NCBI GenBank assembly: GCA_963854835.1
Contig: OY978527.1
Location: forward strand, 37,052,540 to 37,116,539
Source of the DNA: Megamerina dolium
Lineage: Eukaryota; Arthropoda; Insecta; Diptera; Megamerinidae
Length of the DNA: 64,000 nucleotides
Direction: 5' to 3'
Part shown: one piece after another, positions 37,048 to 47,579 of the stretch
Position numbering within the stretch: position 1 is the stretch's first letter
Layout: each line of letters opens with the position of its first letter
Notes under the pieces: model-generated
Seen by the model: the letters and a program-made list of their open reading frames with translations, nothing else
Databases searched by the model: none
What the model was told of the DNA's origin: nothing
Position numbers and translations under genes: made by a program

Positions 37048-38680
37048 TTTTGCATTCATTGGCATCAGCATCTGTTGCGCGTCCCCATGGACGATCGTAG
37101 TAGAATGGCTTGCAACGTTCGCATTCTGGTCCGGCTGTGTTGTGCTTGCAAGCACATGTCATTGTCAATTTACCATTGATGGCAGTATGTAGACCTGAGC
37201 TAACGCTACTGGTGCCACCACCACCATTGTCCACATCATCACCGTAGGGTAGTGTTGCATCATTAGCCCCAACAAAGGCAACGCATTCGGAGGCATGACC
37301 ATTGCATTTGCAACGACCACCAACGGCAAAATCTGAGACTGCATAATGTTGTGATGTGGCAAGCAAATCTTGAACAGACGGTACTGGTGTTGGTTTCACT
37401 AAAATCTGTTGATTTTGGCCATTTATGGATTTAACCACAGCCGCAACAGCCGGTGCGATTGTGGTCGTTTTTACTGCAACGGCTGCTGTTGCAGCATGTT
37501 GTGATTTGGTGATGGTGATATGCTTTTCAAATGCATTACCCTTATGTTTGCCGCCACCACCACCACCACCGCCACGTTTCATCTCCGATATTATGACGCC
37601 ATCGTTGGCATAGTCCAAATCTAAATCATCACCAGCATCATCATCGAGTTCTAGATGTTTCTTCGTTTCCTCATAATCGTCATCACTATTCGCATTGCTG
37701 CCGCCATCATCATCGGCATCGTCATCGTAACCGCCGCTCTCATTATCATGCAAATTATAGTCCTCATATTCCTCTGGACTACCGCCCATTTCGTCGCTGA
37801 AACGATTTGCGTCTGGCTTATTGGCATCCTTCACCGTGTGGGCCACCAACTGGGCCGGCAGCTCAAGACGATGAAATACGACACGTATATCCGTTGCTGT
37901 AACCCAATCTTGCAGCACAAATGACGAATCCAAATCATTAGCCGACGGACGTCCCTCCAGCGTATTGAAAGCAAAACGATGTGTATTGCCATCACGATGT
38001 GAGTCCATGCAACGGGCTTCCTGCTCATTGAATTTACTAATTTTTGCCCGATCTGCACGACCATAGAATTTCTGGCACTGCGAACTGTAGAATTGAAATG
38101 GCTGCCAGGTCTGACCGAAATCCGAACTCTTGTAGATGGCCATCGAATCGGGTCGTGGCGATTTCGGACAAAACGACAAACTAATATAGGTGAGCTCATA
38201 TTTTTTACCCAACGACAGAGTGAGCGTCACATTGTCGGGCGGCGCTGTGTCCATGTCCAGTGGGACAGGTACGGTGGCCGAACGCCAACACGTCACATTG
38301 TTGGGATTATTCAGATCCGTCAGCGAACTGGGTGAAAATCTAAGCTCCGACTTGGAATTATCACACAATCGACACTCGCTAATTGTACCATCACGATTGA
38401 GTTCACAGAAGCGTTGCGGTTTGTGAGCACCACAAGTACTTGACGCCTGTACCGGATTGCCATAGGCAGCATTCACAAAACTCGGCAGACATTTACGCGC
38501 TTTACCTTCGCTCGTATAGCATGGATCATTTAAATTGGAATTCGAGGCAGCATTTACTAACGTGTGGTCGCCACTAATGAATGCGATGATCAATATGCAG
38601 CAGAGAGCACGTAAATGTAGACTACTACTATTACTACTGTTTTTGCTGTTGCGACAACTCGGCGTAAAGTAATAACTCAT
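37048..38680 (-). CDS. NetB: Netrin, first coding exon (signal peptide, laminin N-terminal domain VI, most of the first laminin-EGF repeat); partial gene
   Basis: Netrins are secreted laminin-related guidance cues that act extracellularly through Frazzled/DCC and UNC-5 receptors. This exon encodes 544 codons. Residues about 22-45 form a hydrophobic signal peptide (LRALCCILIIAFISG). Residues 52-277 are the laminin N-terminal domain (CLPSFVNAAYGNPVQASSTC, LTDLNNPNNVTCWRS, YELTYISLSFC, DWVTATDIRVVFHRLELP). Residues 278-444 are an extra acidic, then poly-glycine (8 Gly at 370-377), then Ala/Thr-rich segment. Residues 457-543 are laminin-EGF repeat 1 (RCKCNGHASEC ... CACKHNTAGPECERCKPFYYDRPW), with about 40 extra residues inside it (467-506). 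I chose the start at 38680 because it lies just before the signal peptide and has A at -3; an in-frame ATG at 38803 has a poor context and would add 41 residues before it. Netrin is certain. The B paralogue is inferred from the long insertion; A is possible. The remaining EGF repeats and NTR domain are outside this window. Confidence 0.93.
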
Positions 38681-40600
38681 ATTGATGGCTTCTGCTGCGG
38701 CTGTTATATTTAGATGACCAACCGTATGGTTGCGCCTATAACGTTCTTTGGTGTCTAATAAATTATAAACGTGTTCTCTGGCGATTGCACGTAGGAGACA
38801 CATTCAACACACAAACACACACAGGATGCGTTTTACGTATTCACAACACACGCGTGCTCTTAACACTTCAAAATATTGACAGAATCGGCTTGCACGTGCA
38901 TTAATAATGGCACAACACAGCACAGCCGCTATAGTTTTCGATATGTTGTCTGTCCCTGGTGGGTAATTTGTATTCTAATGGAATTCTTCAAGTTTTAATT
39001 AAACGACAACACGAACACCCAAACTCCAACTCAAATGCTTAATATGCAATTCGCGAGATGCGACAGCAATGTTTCACGTCACTGCATGTGCAACAAACTA
39101 GACTGCATAGACTAAACTAAAAATCGTCGTAACAACCACAATGGTGCACGTTAATACGTGCCAAATATGCCATTCACACCTTAGCGGCAGCAAATGACAG
39201 CACGAAGCAAACACATTTACATGCGATGTCGTCGACAACGACGAAGATAACGATATCGCTTGGTCTAATAGGAATCACACTAACACGCGACCACCAGCGA
39301 CAACAACACGCTCTCTACTATATTAATTTGCATATGCCGGCGCGCCAATTTCAGGTCAGACGATTACCAGATCCGATTTGGGTGGGCGACGTAATGGGTA
39401 AGACGTAGTAGGCTGGTTCAGATCTGTCTGCATGCGAACGCGCGAAAATTATACGATAGGAAAACCCGTTGCAATTTACAGAATTCACTTGCGGCAAAAA
39501 GGTTTCTGTTGTCTGTTTGTTTCTTTGTACAGGAATTGACGCGTTCTCGAAAAATTGAACACAAACACACGACAACGGCGTCACTTTGTCTCGTCTAACT
39601 CGACTGAGACGATGTAAAAACACGTAACATGAACAGCTGCCAACACAGAAAATCAAATTAGAACAACAACAAATTAAAATGAATGCAAATGAAAAATTCT
39701 TCTTGGGCCTACGAATGCATATGGTTTATTTGCACTTGTTGTTGGCGTTGTTGCTGTTGTGAGTTTATTAATTAACAAGAGAAATTTTGGCAATCGATAA
39801 ACAAACGGTAATTATAATATTGCGTCTATCGCATTCAGAATTTAAAGAATTTTTTAATTAGTGACAACATCCGCTTTATTGGTCCATCACCGGCAACTGC
39901 TGATGCTGATCTGATTGCGTACGAGCAACTTGGACTGAACTGTTGCTTGATGTTTTCACATCGAAATTCAAACGCGTGTCAAATCAACACCCTACTATCA
40001 ATGCCAGCAATAGTAAAATGGCCAATCAGTATTGCCTCCACTATTGCATACTACCATTACTATTCATACTACTATTGCTATTACCACTATTACCACAATT
40101 GCTATGGTTGCTCGTTGCAAACTGTGGTGATTTCGAATAATATTGTGAGAGTATGTTGAATTTTTCGTGCACGTTACAGAAATATGTAATCACTTTTCCT
40201 CATCTAAATACTCGTTTCCTCAACTCTTTCCATTCGACGCACAATCAACGTTGGATTCGTACACCATTCAAATACACCACATAAACTTTGCAATAACCGT
40301 TAAATTCACTTGATGTTTCATTTCGTTTTGTTCACACACGCACTCGTTTCATACGCACCTCACATCAACCGGAAACCTCAAAGGCAATCAACGACGACGA
40401 ATTCAACCGAATACACAGTATACTTCCGCTCGTTTGTGTTCACTTGGCGAGAGCTCGTTTCATACTGAATGCACCGAATTCATACCGATGGGAGGCGGCG
40501 GCATTCGTTTGTTGTTTTATATATTTTACTTCAATTCGTTTGTTTGTTTTTATAGCAATGGCGATGAGAATACGTATGCGCTCTCACATCTTCCACAAGT
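38681..40600 (-). other. Presumed 5' leader and promoter side of netrin
   Basis: This is more GC-balanced than the surrounding DNA and free of recognisable transposons, as expected near a developmental gene start. No pyrimidine-rich acceptor is visible directly before the start codon, so the leader probably continues upstream from the coding exon. TCAGTC initiator-like hexamers exist on the minus strand near 39602 and 39930, but neither has a convincing downstream element at the expected spacing, so no start site is assigned. Confidence 0.4.
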
Positions 40601-42485
40601 GTGGTTTTTATTTATTTAAGCAAAACGGTATGATAATGAAATTGAAGTAAGAAACTAGTTGAATGAAATCATATATTCTTATATTTCAATTTGTGATATT
40701 TTTTATATTTCAATGCTATATAATTCCTTGCAAATCTTTGAAAATATAATATTTATAATATGTTTGTTTTTTTTTCATAAATTATGATTTTTTGATACCA
40801 ACATATAATCAATTTGGAGTATACGTTATTATTTTTATTTTGAAATCAACAAACGAGACACTCTTTGAATCACAAAGTTAACATTTTACTAGTTGAATTC
40901 AAATGCGCACTCTCTCTCTCTCTATCTCTGAGTATATTGTATACATGTTGCGAGTGCATGCATATGTTTATAAGGTAATAATCAAATATGTTGCTAGTAA
41001 CCGGTATTAAGAGAAGTTTCTTGGATCCTCATGAAGCAAATGGAACAACAAAAATGCATAAGCATATGAATGTATAGATGTATGACAACAGAATCTGCCC
41101 GTATTTGTTTTTCTATTTAACTCTCTATTTGTTTGTATATAGCGATTAAAGGATTTTAATAGCAATAAAACTACTCTTTTATCCATTTCAATTCCTATGT
41201 ATTATTACTTTCATTCATTTACACCTTTTTAATATTAAATTTGATTAATTCCATCATATGAAAGTGTTCTAATTACAATCATGTGTCTAGGAATTTGTGG
41301 TTTTTGCCCTCATTTCATGTTTTTCTTTTTATTATTTTATATTATTTTGTTGATTTTATATCTGTTTGTTTTGCCTTTGAATTAAGCCTCATCATTAATT
41401 CATACTATGTGTATTTGAAGAAAGAAATATATACACCGTGCAAAGTGACACACTGTTGTGGACCCAAATTACCATGAGGCTGAATGCTTTCATGCGCAAC
41501 ATTTTCATTCACACTCGTATACATACATTTGTATACATAAATATGTATATACAAATCTGTATACAAGTAACCATATGCACGTGTACCTCATGTATATGCA
41601 TTTACATAGATATATGAATGTTTAAACGTATGTACGAGAATATGTATTTTCAAGCATGCAAATGATCAAAGAAATAAATATTTATACACACGTATATAAA
41701 TACATACATACATATTTATGAATAGGTACGTACGTTGGCAGACTACCTTTAAAAACAGCAAAAACCAAAAAAAAAAAAAAGATTTCTTTGGAACTAAAGT
41801 GGGCATTTAATATCTTTTTACATTATGATAAATCCTATGACACCATTTATTCCACATGTAAAAACATACATACATTAATTTTTGAATATAGAGTTATACA
41901 TGGTGATCCATTCAGCTGCAATAAGAACTTAATCTTTTATTTGCAAATAAGTTTTTCCAAGTTTTTTTGTTCGATGCTCACTTTTATACAGATAATACAA
42001 ATATACTGCACTTCAGGTGGATTAACTCCCCTTCTATACGTCCAATTGACATGAAATTTGAATAGTACATCAGTAACGGACCTACCTTTAATACCGCCCA
42101 TTTTTGAATGATGCATAAAATAGTCAATCTCTATAACTGAGTCACCTTCATAAAGCAATGACATTTAAAAAGTGTGTATAAAAGATAAATCTTTAAACCC
42201 GAAAATGTTTAAATGAAGTAAAACGAATCGCAAATTAAATGTCACTTTTTGTTTGCCACTAAAATACAATTGATGGAATTATGTATTGAACACCACCACC
42301 ATATTGGTCAATTGTCGTCCTCTACTTAGTCAACAACAGCAAATTTTCATTTTATTTTATTTAATTTCTGCGGGTTTAACGAAATAACCATGAAATTTTT
42401 AATTAGTGTTCATATGTGTAAAACCAAAAACTGTACATATTCTTCTATATATTTAATATACAAACCGAGTAATTAGTGGCGATGT
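40601..42485. other. No gene seen; AT-rich
   Basis: Contains a short (CT)n at about 40910-40923 and many ATACAT-type repeats. Open frames (for example 41937-42164 minus) have no recognised domain. Confidence 0.5.
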
Positions 42486-42486
42486 T

Positions 42487-42640
42487 TATACCCTACACTT
42501 AAAGTGTCAAGAGTATATTTAGTTTGTTCTACAGTTGGTGATATGAAAAAGTATATATAAATACATATATTTATTATTGATCAGAATTACAATCTGAGTC
42601 GATTTAGCCTCGTTTGTATGTCTACCGACATATGTCAATA
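42487..42640 (+). repeat. Diverged left-end relative of the 4991-6531 repeat element
   Basis: It shares TATACCCT at the left, then the TTATTGATCAGAAT block and GAGTCGATTTAGCC, in the same order and spacing style as 4990-5130. The tandem interior is absent. Confidence 0.5.
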
Positions 42641-42879
42641 TTTTTATGAACGTAAGAGTTGTTTGAAAATAGATGCGAAATCACGCTCACCAACACAAAA
42701 ATATTCTATTTTGTCGTCTGTCGTCTGTTTTGGTATTACCGAAGTTAAGCCTTCCAAATTTTTTCCATTATAAGTTTTTCCTTCTAAATTGCTATACTGT
42801 TTTTGTCATGTATATGAAATTTCATGACATTATCTTCATTTCTTAAATAGTTACGATTATATTTTGTGAATAACTAAAC

Positions 42880-43290
42880 ATGAATTTTTCAACTTTTACA
42901 ATGTCTCAAATTATCCAACAGAGATATTTCATTACAGTTTGTGCTCGGAATGAAATTTCTGTAGCCGAAATGTTGAGAATGTTGCAAAAGGTCCTTAGTG
43001 AACACAGGCTCTATCGAAAACACGAGTATATGAATGGTATAAATTGTTCAAAGAGGGTCGAGAGCGCATTGAAAATGCAGAGCGTCCCAGGCACGTTAAT
43101 CAAATTAAAGAATTGGTGTTTGAAACACGTCGATTTATATTTTAAAAAAATAGCATCCCGTTTAAGTTTGTGAAACAATGCTTTCTGACTATCAGGACAT
43201 GATGAAATTCATTACTAGAGCAGATGAAACTTGGATGTATGCTTCCCACCCGTAAACAACCAATTGAAGGCAGTTTTATAACTAAAGTTG
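42880..43290 (+). pseudogene. Mariner transposase N-terminal half, cut by an insertion
   Basis: The first 97 codons carry the mariner N-terminal helix-turn-helix domain (SQIIQQRYFITVCARNEIS ... YEWYKLFKEGRERIENAERPG across a frame change near 43030, then HVNQIKELVFETRRF). After a stop, DYQDMMKFITRADETWMY at about 43190-43240 is the first catalytic aspartate region, and RKQPIEGSF follows. The gene then stops being recognisable and resumes at 44066, so the sequence in between is an insertion. Confidence 0.85.
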
Positions 43291-44066
43291 TAAACATATT
43301 CACTGTGCCTGCAACATTACAACACGACGACAAGATGGCATCTGCAACAAAAGTTGTGATAATGATTGCAACCAAGACGAACTGGACACGTGGACGACAA
43401 CACAAAAATGTCATTAAAATACATGGTCCGAAAATAAAATACACTAAATTAAAAAAAATAAATATGTGGCACTTATAAGCCCCGAAGGGCTCTTTGGCTG
43501 AACTTTTTTTCCATTACTGTTGTTGTTGCTTGTTAAATTTTTTGACAGTATTAGAAAGGACCTACTTATTTTAGCCGATTCCGAACGGCAGAACTCTTGC
43601 GACATCACTTTTTCATAGAAAATTGTTACTGCTGGAGGAATTGCTTGTCGACAGGTGGGTACCGTTCGAAAGAAAAATCTTTTCTGTATTAAATTTGTTA
43701 TTCTTCAGCCGGGGATTTAACCTACAGATCAAAAGGTCAACACACTAACCACTGAGCTACGGCACCCACACACTAACTTTCATGAAATATTTCCCAAATG
43801 AAATATTTTCAGTAATACTTCGAGCGAAATCAAAAGCAAAACAAGCTAAATGGAACTATGTCAATATTGGTAATTGCGTACATATCATTTTGTTGCATGT
43901 CAAAATAGAAATAGATTGAAATCGACCACTGCGTCAATTGTTGTTCTGTTGCAATGTCGCAGTATTGCAGTCAATTCGTGCGTCTACATAAGAAAGTCAT
44001 GCTATCTAAGTGTTGACAGTTGTTACAATGTTGCAGCCGCAGTCAATCTGTTTACTACTTAATAAT
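43281..44066. mobile_element. TIR-bounded insertion in the mariner relic, itself carrying a SINE
   Basis: The left end ACTAAAGTTGTAAACATATT and the following CACTGTGCCTGCAACATTAC are matched, inverted, by the right end near 44020-44062 (GTTACAATGTTGCAGCCGC, then TCTGTTTACTACTTAAT). The mariner reading frame breaks at the left border and continues at the right border. No coding content is visible in the insertion; after removing the SINE it is about 470 bp. Confidence 0.6.
43449..43768 (-). mobile_element. tRNA-derived SINE, near full-length
   Basis: Minus strand: head with box A CTCAGTGGTT near 43749-43760 and a box B-like segment near 43712, the full body, and the terminal hairpin AGCCC-UUCG-GGGCU near 43476-43491, ending in an A/T tail. 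Flanks ACACTAAATT (43441-43450) and ACACTAACTT (43770-43779) match at 9 of 10 positions and are a probable target duplication. Confidence 0.9.
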
Positions 44067-44470
44067 GGATTTCAAAATCAAGACCATGTTGACAGTTTTC
44101 TTGAATTATCGTGGTGTGGTATATTATGAATTCCTTCTGCCGACCAACCAGAATTTTAATGTTATGCGTTGTTTGTGTGAAGCAATTCGCCTCAAAAGGC
44201 CAGATTGGTCGAAAGACAACTCCTGATTTTTGCATATTATTTCATCACCATCGTATTTGCCTGATATAGCTCCGTGTGACTTCTGATTATTCACTAAATT
44301 CAATAGACCGCTCCGTGGACACTGTTTTCAGTCGTTAGGTGAGATATAAGCTGAATCAAAGAAGATATTGAAGGCTATCCCGGAAATTGAATCTAACAAG
44401 TGTTTTGATGATTAGAAAAGGCTGAGGACTGCTTTGAAGGGCATGAATTGATTTAGAAGAATAAATAAAG
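44046..44470 (+). pseudogene. Mariner transposase C-terminal half
   Basis: It continues from 42880-43290: FKIKTMLTVFLNYRGVVYYE (second catalytic region start), MRCLCEAIRLKRPDWSKDNS, a degraded HDNA region, then SYLPDIAPCDF-LF near 44250 (the last catalytic D region), FNRPLRGH, and a LKAIPEIESNKCFDDWK-like end near 44370-44440. The block order matches one continuous transposase once the insertion is disregarded. Stops show that it is dead. Confidence 0.85.
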
Positions 44471-44749
44471 AGTTTTAAGTTATAAACAATTTCCCGGTAT
44501 TTTTTGGCCACAGTAGTAGAAAGAGAAATAATAAAATTTAAATCATTTAAACCAGCAAATGAATCGTATAGTGGAAGTTTCTTAAGTTTCAAGCAAATCT
44601 TTCATTATAGAAGATTAATGCTTCAGTCTTCAGCAGATACACTACTTGGGCCTTTATGAAATGATCACAAATAACACGGTGAAGCAAGAACTTTTGAAAC
44701 TCTCCAGAATAGGCTTGTTGAAAAGAAGTAGTGCCTCAAAATACTGTGT

Positions 44750-44880
44750 TAAAGACCGTTTTGTCCCTCAGGTTTTTTTGACCAAAGAGTGTGGTTTGCA
44801 ACTATTTACCTCGAAAACAGGAGGCTTAGAATAGTTTTATTGTTTATGGTTCCCCACTATTTTTATGAGGGTTTAGCACC
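44750..44880 (-). mobile_element. Inverted relic of the 45246-45475 MITE
   Basis: GGTTTGnAnCTnnTTAnCTCGAAAACAGGAGGC at 44792-44826 is the inverted counterpart of 45341-45372. The flanking CTCAGGTTTTTTT block also corresponds. Confidence 0.6.
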
Positions 44881-44953
44881 TATGGAAAGATTTACTTAAA
44901 AAAACAATGTTTTTTTCTTTTAAAGTAGCGCCTCTTTTGATAGAATTCCTAAA

Positions 44954-45162
44954 TTTTCTGAGCTTTTTCACAGAGTTCTTTTAGAAGCTAGTCCATGACA
45001 AATTGTTATTGCTGAAAAAATTGCCAATTCCTCCCGGAAGGTGGGTATCGTTTGAAAGAAAAATCTTTTCGATATTAAACTTTGTTATGCTTCAGCCGGG
45101 GATTGAACACACGACCTACAGATCAGAAGGTCAACGCACTAACCACTGAGCTACGGCACCCA
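44954..45162 (-). mobile_element. SINE, 5' half
   Basis: Minus strand: head with box A CTCAGTGGTT near 45143-45152 and box B-like GTTCAATCCC near 45097-45106, then the body up to the GTGAAAAAGCTCAGAAAA region. The 3' third is absent. Confidence 0.85.
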
Positions 45163-45245
45163 GAGATTCAAGCAAATCATGATAGAAGATTTAGGCAAGT
45201 CTTCAGCAGATGCACTTCTTAGGCTATTATGAAATCACAACAAAT

Positions 45246-45475
45246 AACACTGTGTAAAATATTGCACTGGGAGGCAAACTTTTTTATACCAACCAGCATA
45301 GGCATAGTGGTAGTCCGTGAACACCAGAACTACCCTAGGCCTCCTGTTTTCGAGATAAGCAGCTCCAAACCCTCCCATTTTTTGTAAAAAAAAAACCTGT
45401 CATGAGGAGCAAACAAGCCTCTGCTGATCAGGATCAACAAATGTTGCCTCACAGTGTAATATTTTATACTTAAAA
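45246..45475. mobile_element. MITE with ~27 bp terminal inverted repeats
   Basis: The left end GTGTAAAATATTGCACTGGG plus AGGCAAAC is matched in inverted orientation by the right end (GTTGCCTCACAGTGTAATAT plus TTTATAC). There is no coding capacity. The AATATT flanking the CACTG core may be part of the inverted repeat or a palindromic target duplication. Confidence 0.7.
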
Positions 45476-45479
45476 TAAT

Positions 45480-47575
45480 GTTTTCTACCAGAAAAATTTT
45501 TTAATATTTAGCATTTCACTATAACACTATAATTCTATCTAATGGTATTATATACGAATTTTCAAAACACAAGCACAGCGATTATAAAATTTTAAATTAA
45601 CTCAAATTTTTGGTACACCCTGTATACGTACATTTATACAATTATACATACCTTCGAAACGCATTACATTGCGCTTACACTCTCATCTTCTGTATGTTTG
45701 TGTTAATTTTTGAATATCCAACATTGTATTTGTAAAATTTTGTTTGTCTGTTTTGGATTTTGCATTATGCTTTGATCATGGGCAATATGTACATATGTAT
45801 GTAACTGGTGATAAAACCAAATCGAGAGAGGGTAATCTACATTCTTATATTTGAAATAATGCCGTTTCTCAATGCTTGACCTCTTTATAAACTAGTAATA
45901 TGTACATATATATTCATACACATGTTTTATTTACATTGCCTTGAATTGAAATGAACGCTTATGGGCATTCTAACATACATATATACACTCGATGTAAGTA
46001 TGTAAGTTGTTGCAAACATAATAGGAGAATACAAATCAGCATATGACATATAAAATTATTTTCTTATAATTTGTTTGGCAGACAGCAGCAGCATCACATA
46101 TGTTTTCACATTTAACGTAGTACATACACATACATATCATATTACTTGTGTGTACCTTTCATTCGTTATGCTACCATTGGCGAGATGTCTCCTTCTTCAA
46201 TTTGTAATGCCTTTTTGAATTAATACAGTTTTCGATTGTAAAGAATCAGGCATATACAAATGTGCGTACATTATATGTATGTTTTATTTTTCAGTTATTT
46301 TTGTTGTTTTTATTATGGTACATAGTACATACGTATATGATATGGTTGGCACAAATTTAGGCTGTTGATTTATTGCTTTTGATGCCTCTCACATTAGTAC
46401 GAGTATGAGTATATATGTTGATTGTTGATTGTTGTTGTTGTTGTTGCTGTTGTTGTTGTTGTAAATTAATGCATTCATACCTTTTGTTCTGAGTATGAAC
46501 ATTTCTTTCACCCCGTCTCATATAAAAGGCATACTCGTACCACAAAAAAAAAGAAATGAGCAACAACAATGAATACAAAAAGAAAAAAATAATAATAAAG
46601 GGTACCCACCGGATTTGTGGGTGGCTTACTAAATGCTGAGCATTATTATGAAAGGGGACATTGCTGATGATGATGATGATGATGATATGTAATACGTACT
46701 TTCACATTTTTAATGCATATTTTGCGTGTACGTGTATGCGTGTTTCTATATTATATTTTATTTATACACACAAACGTATGGCTGTATATATGCACTTATA
46801 AAGTAAATTTTTGTTTATAAATATTAATGTTTGTAGACTTTTATTTTCAATTCTCATACATATCATATTGTTGACATAAATGTTGTGTGTGAGTGTTTTC
46901 TTTTTTATAATATTTTGGGGCTATCATTTACAATACAAGCAATACACAAAAATAACAACAGCAAAGACAGTGACTGTGATACATACATAAAACAAACAAA
47001 AAAATGTTTCCAATAATGGCATTTTAATTTAATCTGTTTATACACAAAATTTATTTGTGTTTATTCCAAAATCAAGGGACCGGAAATACAAAACTAAACT
47101 ATGTACGAATGTTTCCATATATTCTATGCCTTATCTCGTATGATACAATATGATATGGTTTATAAATATGAGCAAAACTCTTTCACATGTACTAACTACT
47201 TCATACTTGGTTACCTTATGATGATATATTTATTTATGAATGTATATTTTATGTACATTTGTATGTACCTATTTGCTATAGGACAATATATGCCTTTATC
47301 TTGTTTATTGTTTATAATAAAAATATTTAAAAATATTTTCTACATTCTCTCGGATGAAAGAATACAATCGTCATATATTATTAGCTCGGATCCCTTAGTT
47401 CCTTGAGTATTAAGGGCGATTTTATGTAGCCTTTAAGCATTCTCTGATGTCCAGTGGTGTTTTCGCAAGGTAACGTGTCTGACTGCTTCAACCTGGTGAG
47501 ACTAGTGCAATCATTGTTGAGCTCATCACAATTCATTCCATTGGACATCTTGTAGTTTGATCTGTGAACTATGTG
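45480..47575. other. No gene seen; AT-rich with (TTG)n and (GAT)n microsatellites
   Basis: (TTG)n at about 46421-46462 and (GAT)n at about 46668-46686. A lone Tc1-like end ACACCCTGTATAC occurs near 45613, without a partner that I can see. Confidence 0.5.
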
Positions 47576-47579
47576 ATCG

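Larger units (their letters stand above)
44585..45262 (+). repeat. Direct repeat pair (44585-44690 and 45170-45262) around a SINE and a MITE relic
   Basis: Both copies carry TTCAAGCAAATC, TAGAAGATT, GTCTTCAGCAGATnCACT, TATGAAAT and CAAATAACAC in the same order. The second copy runs straight into the MITE at 45246. The segment between them holds a MITE relic (44750-44880) and a SINE (44954-45162). Confidence 0.65.

Noticed and set aside
37425..38426. Several plus-strand open frames of 60-89 codons, and an overlapping minus-strand frame at 37831-38199
   Set aside because: They are shadows of the netrin coding exon in other frames.
41937..42164. 75-codon minus-strand frame with plausible amino-acid composition
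   Set aside because: No family recognised and no context that supports expression. It could be part of an unrecognised repeat.
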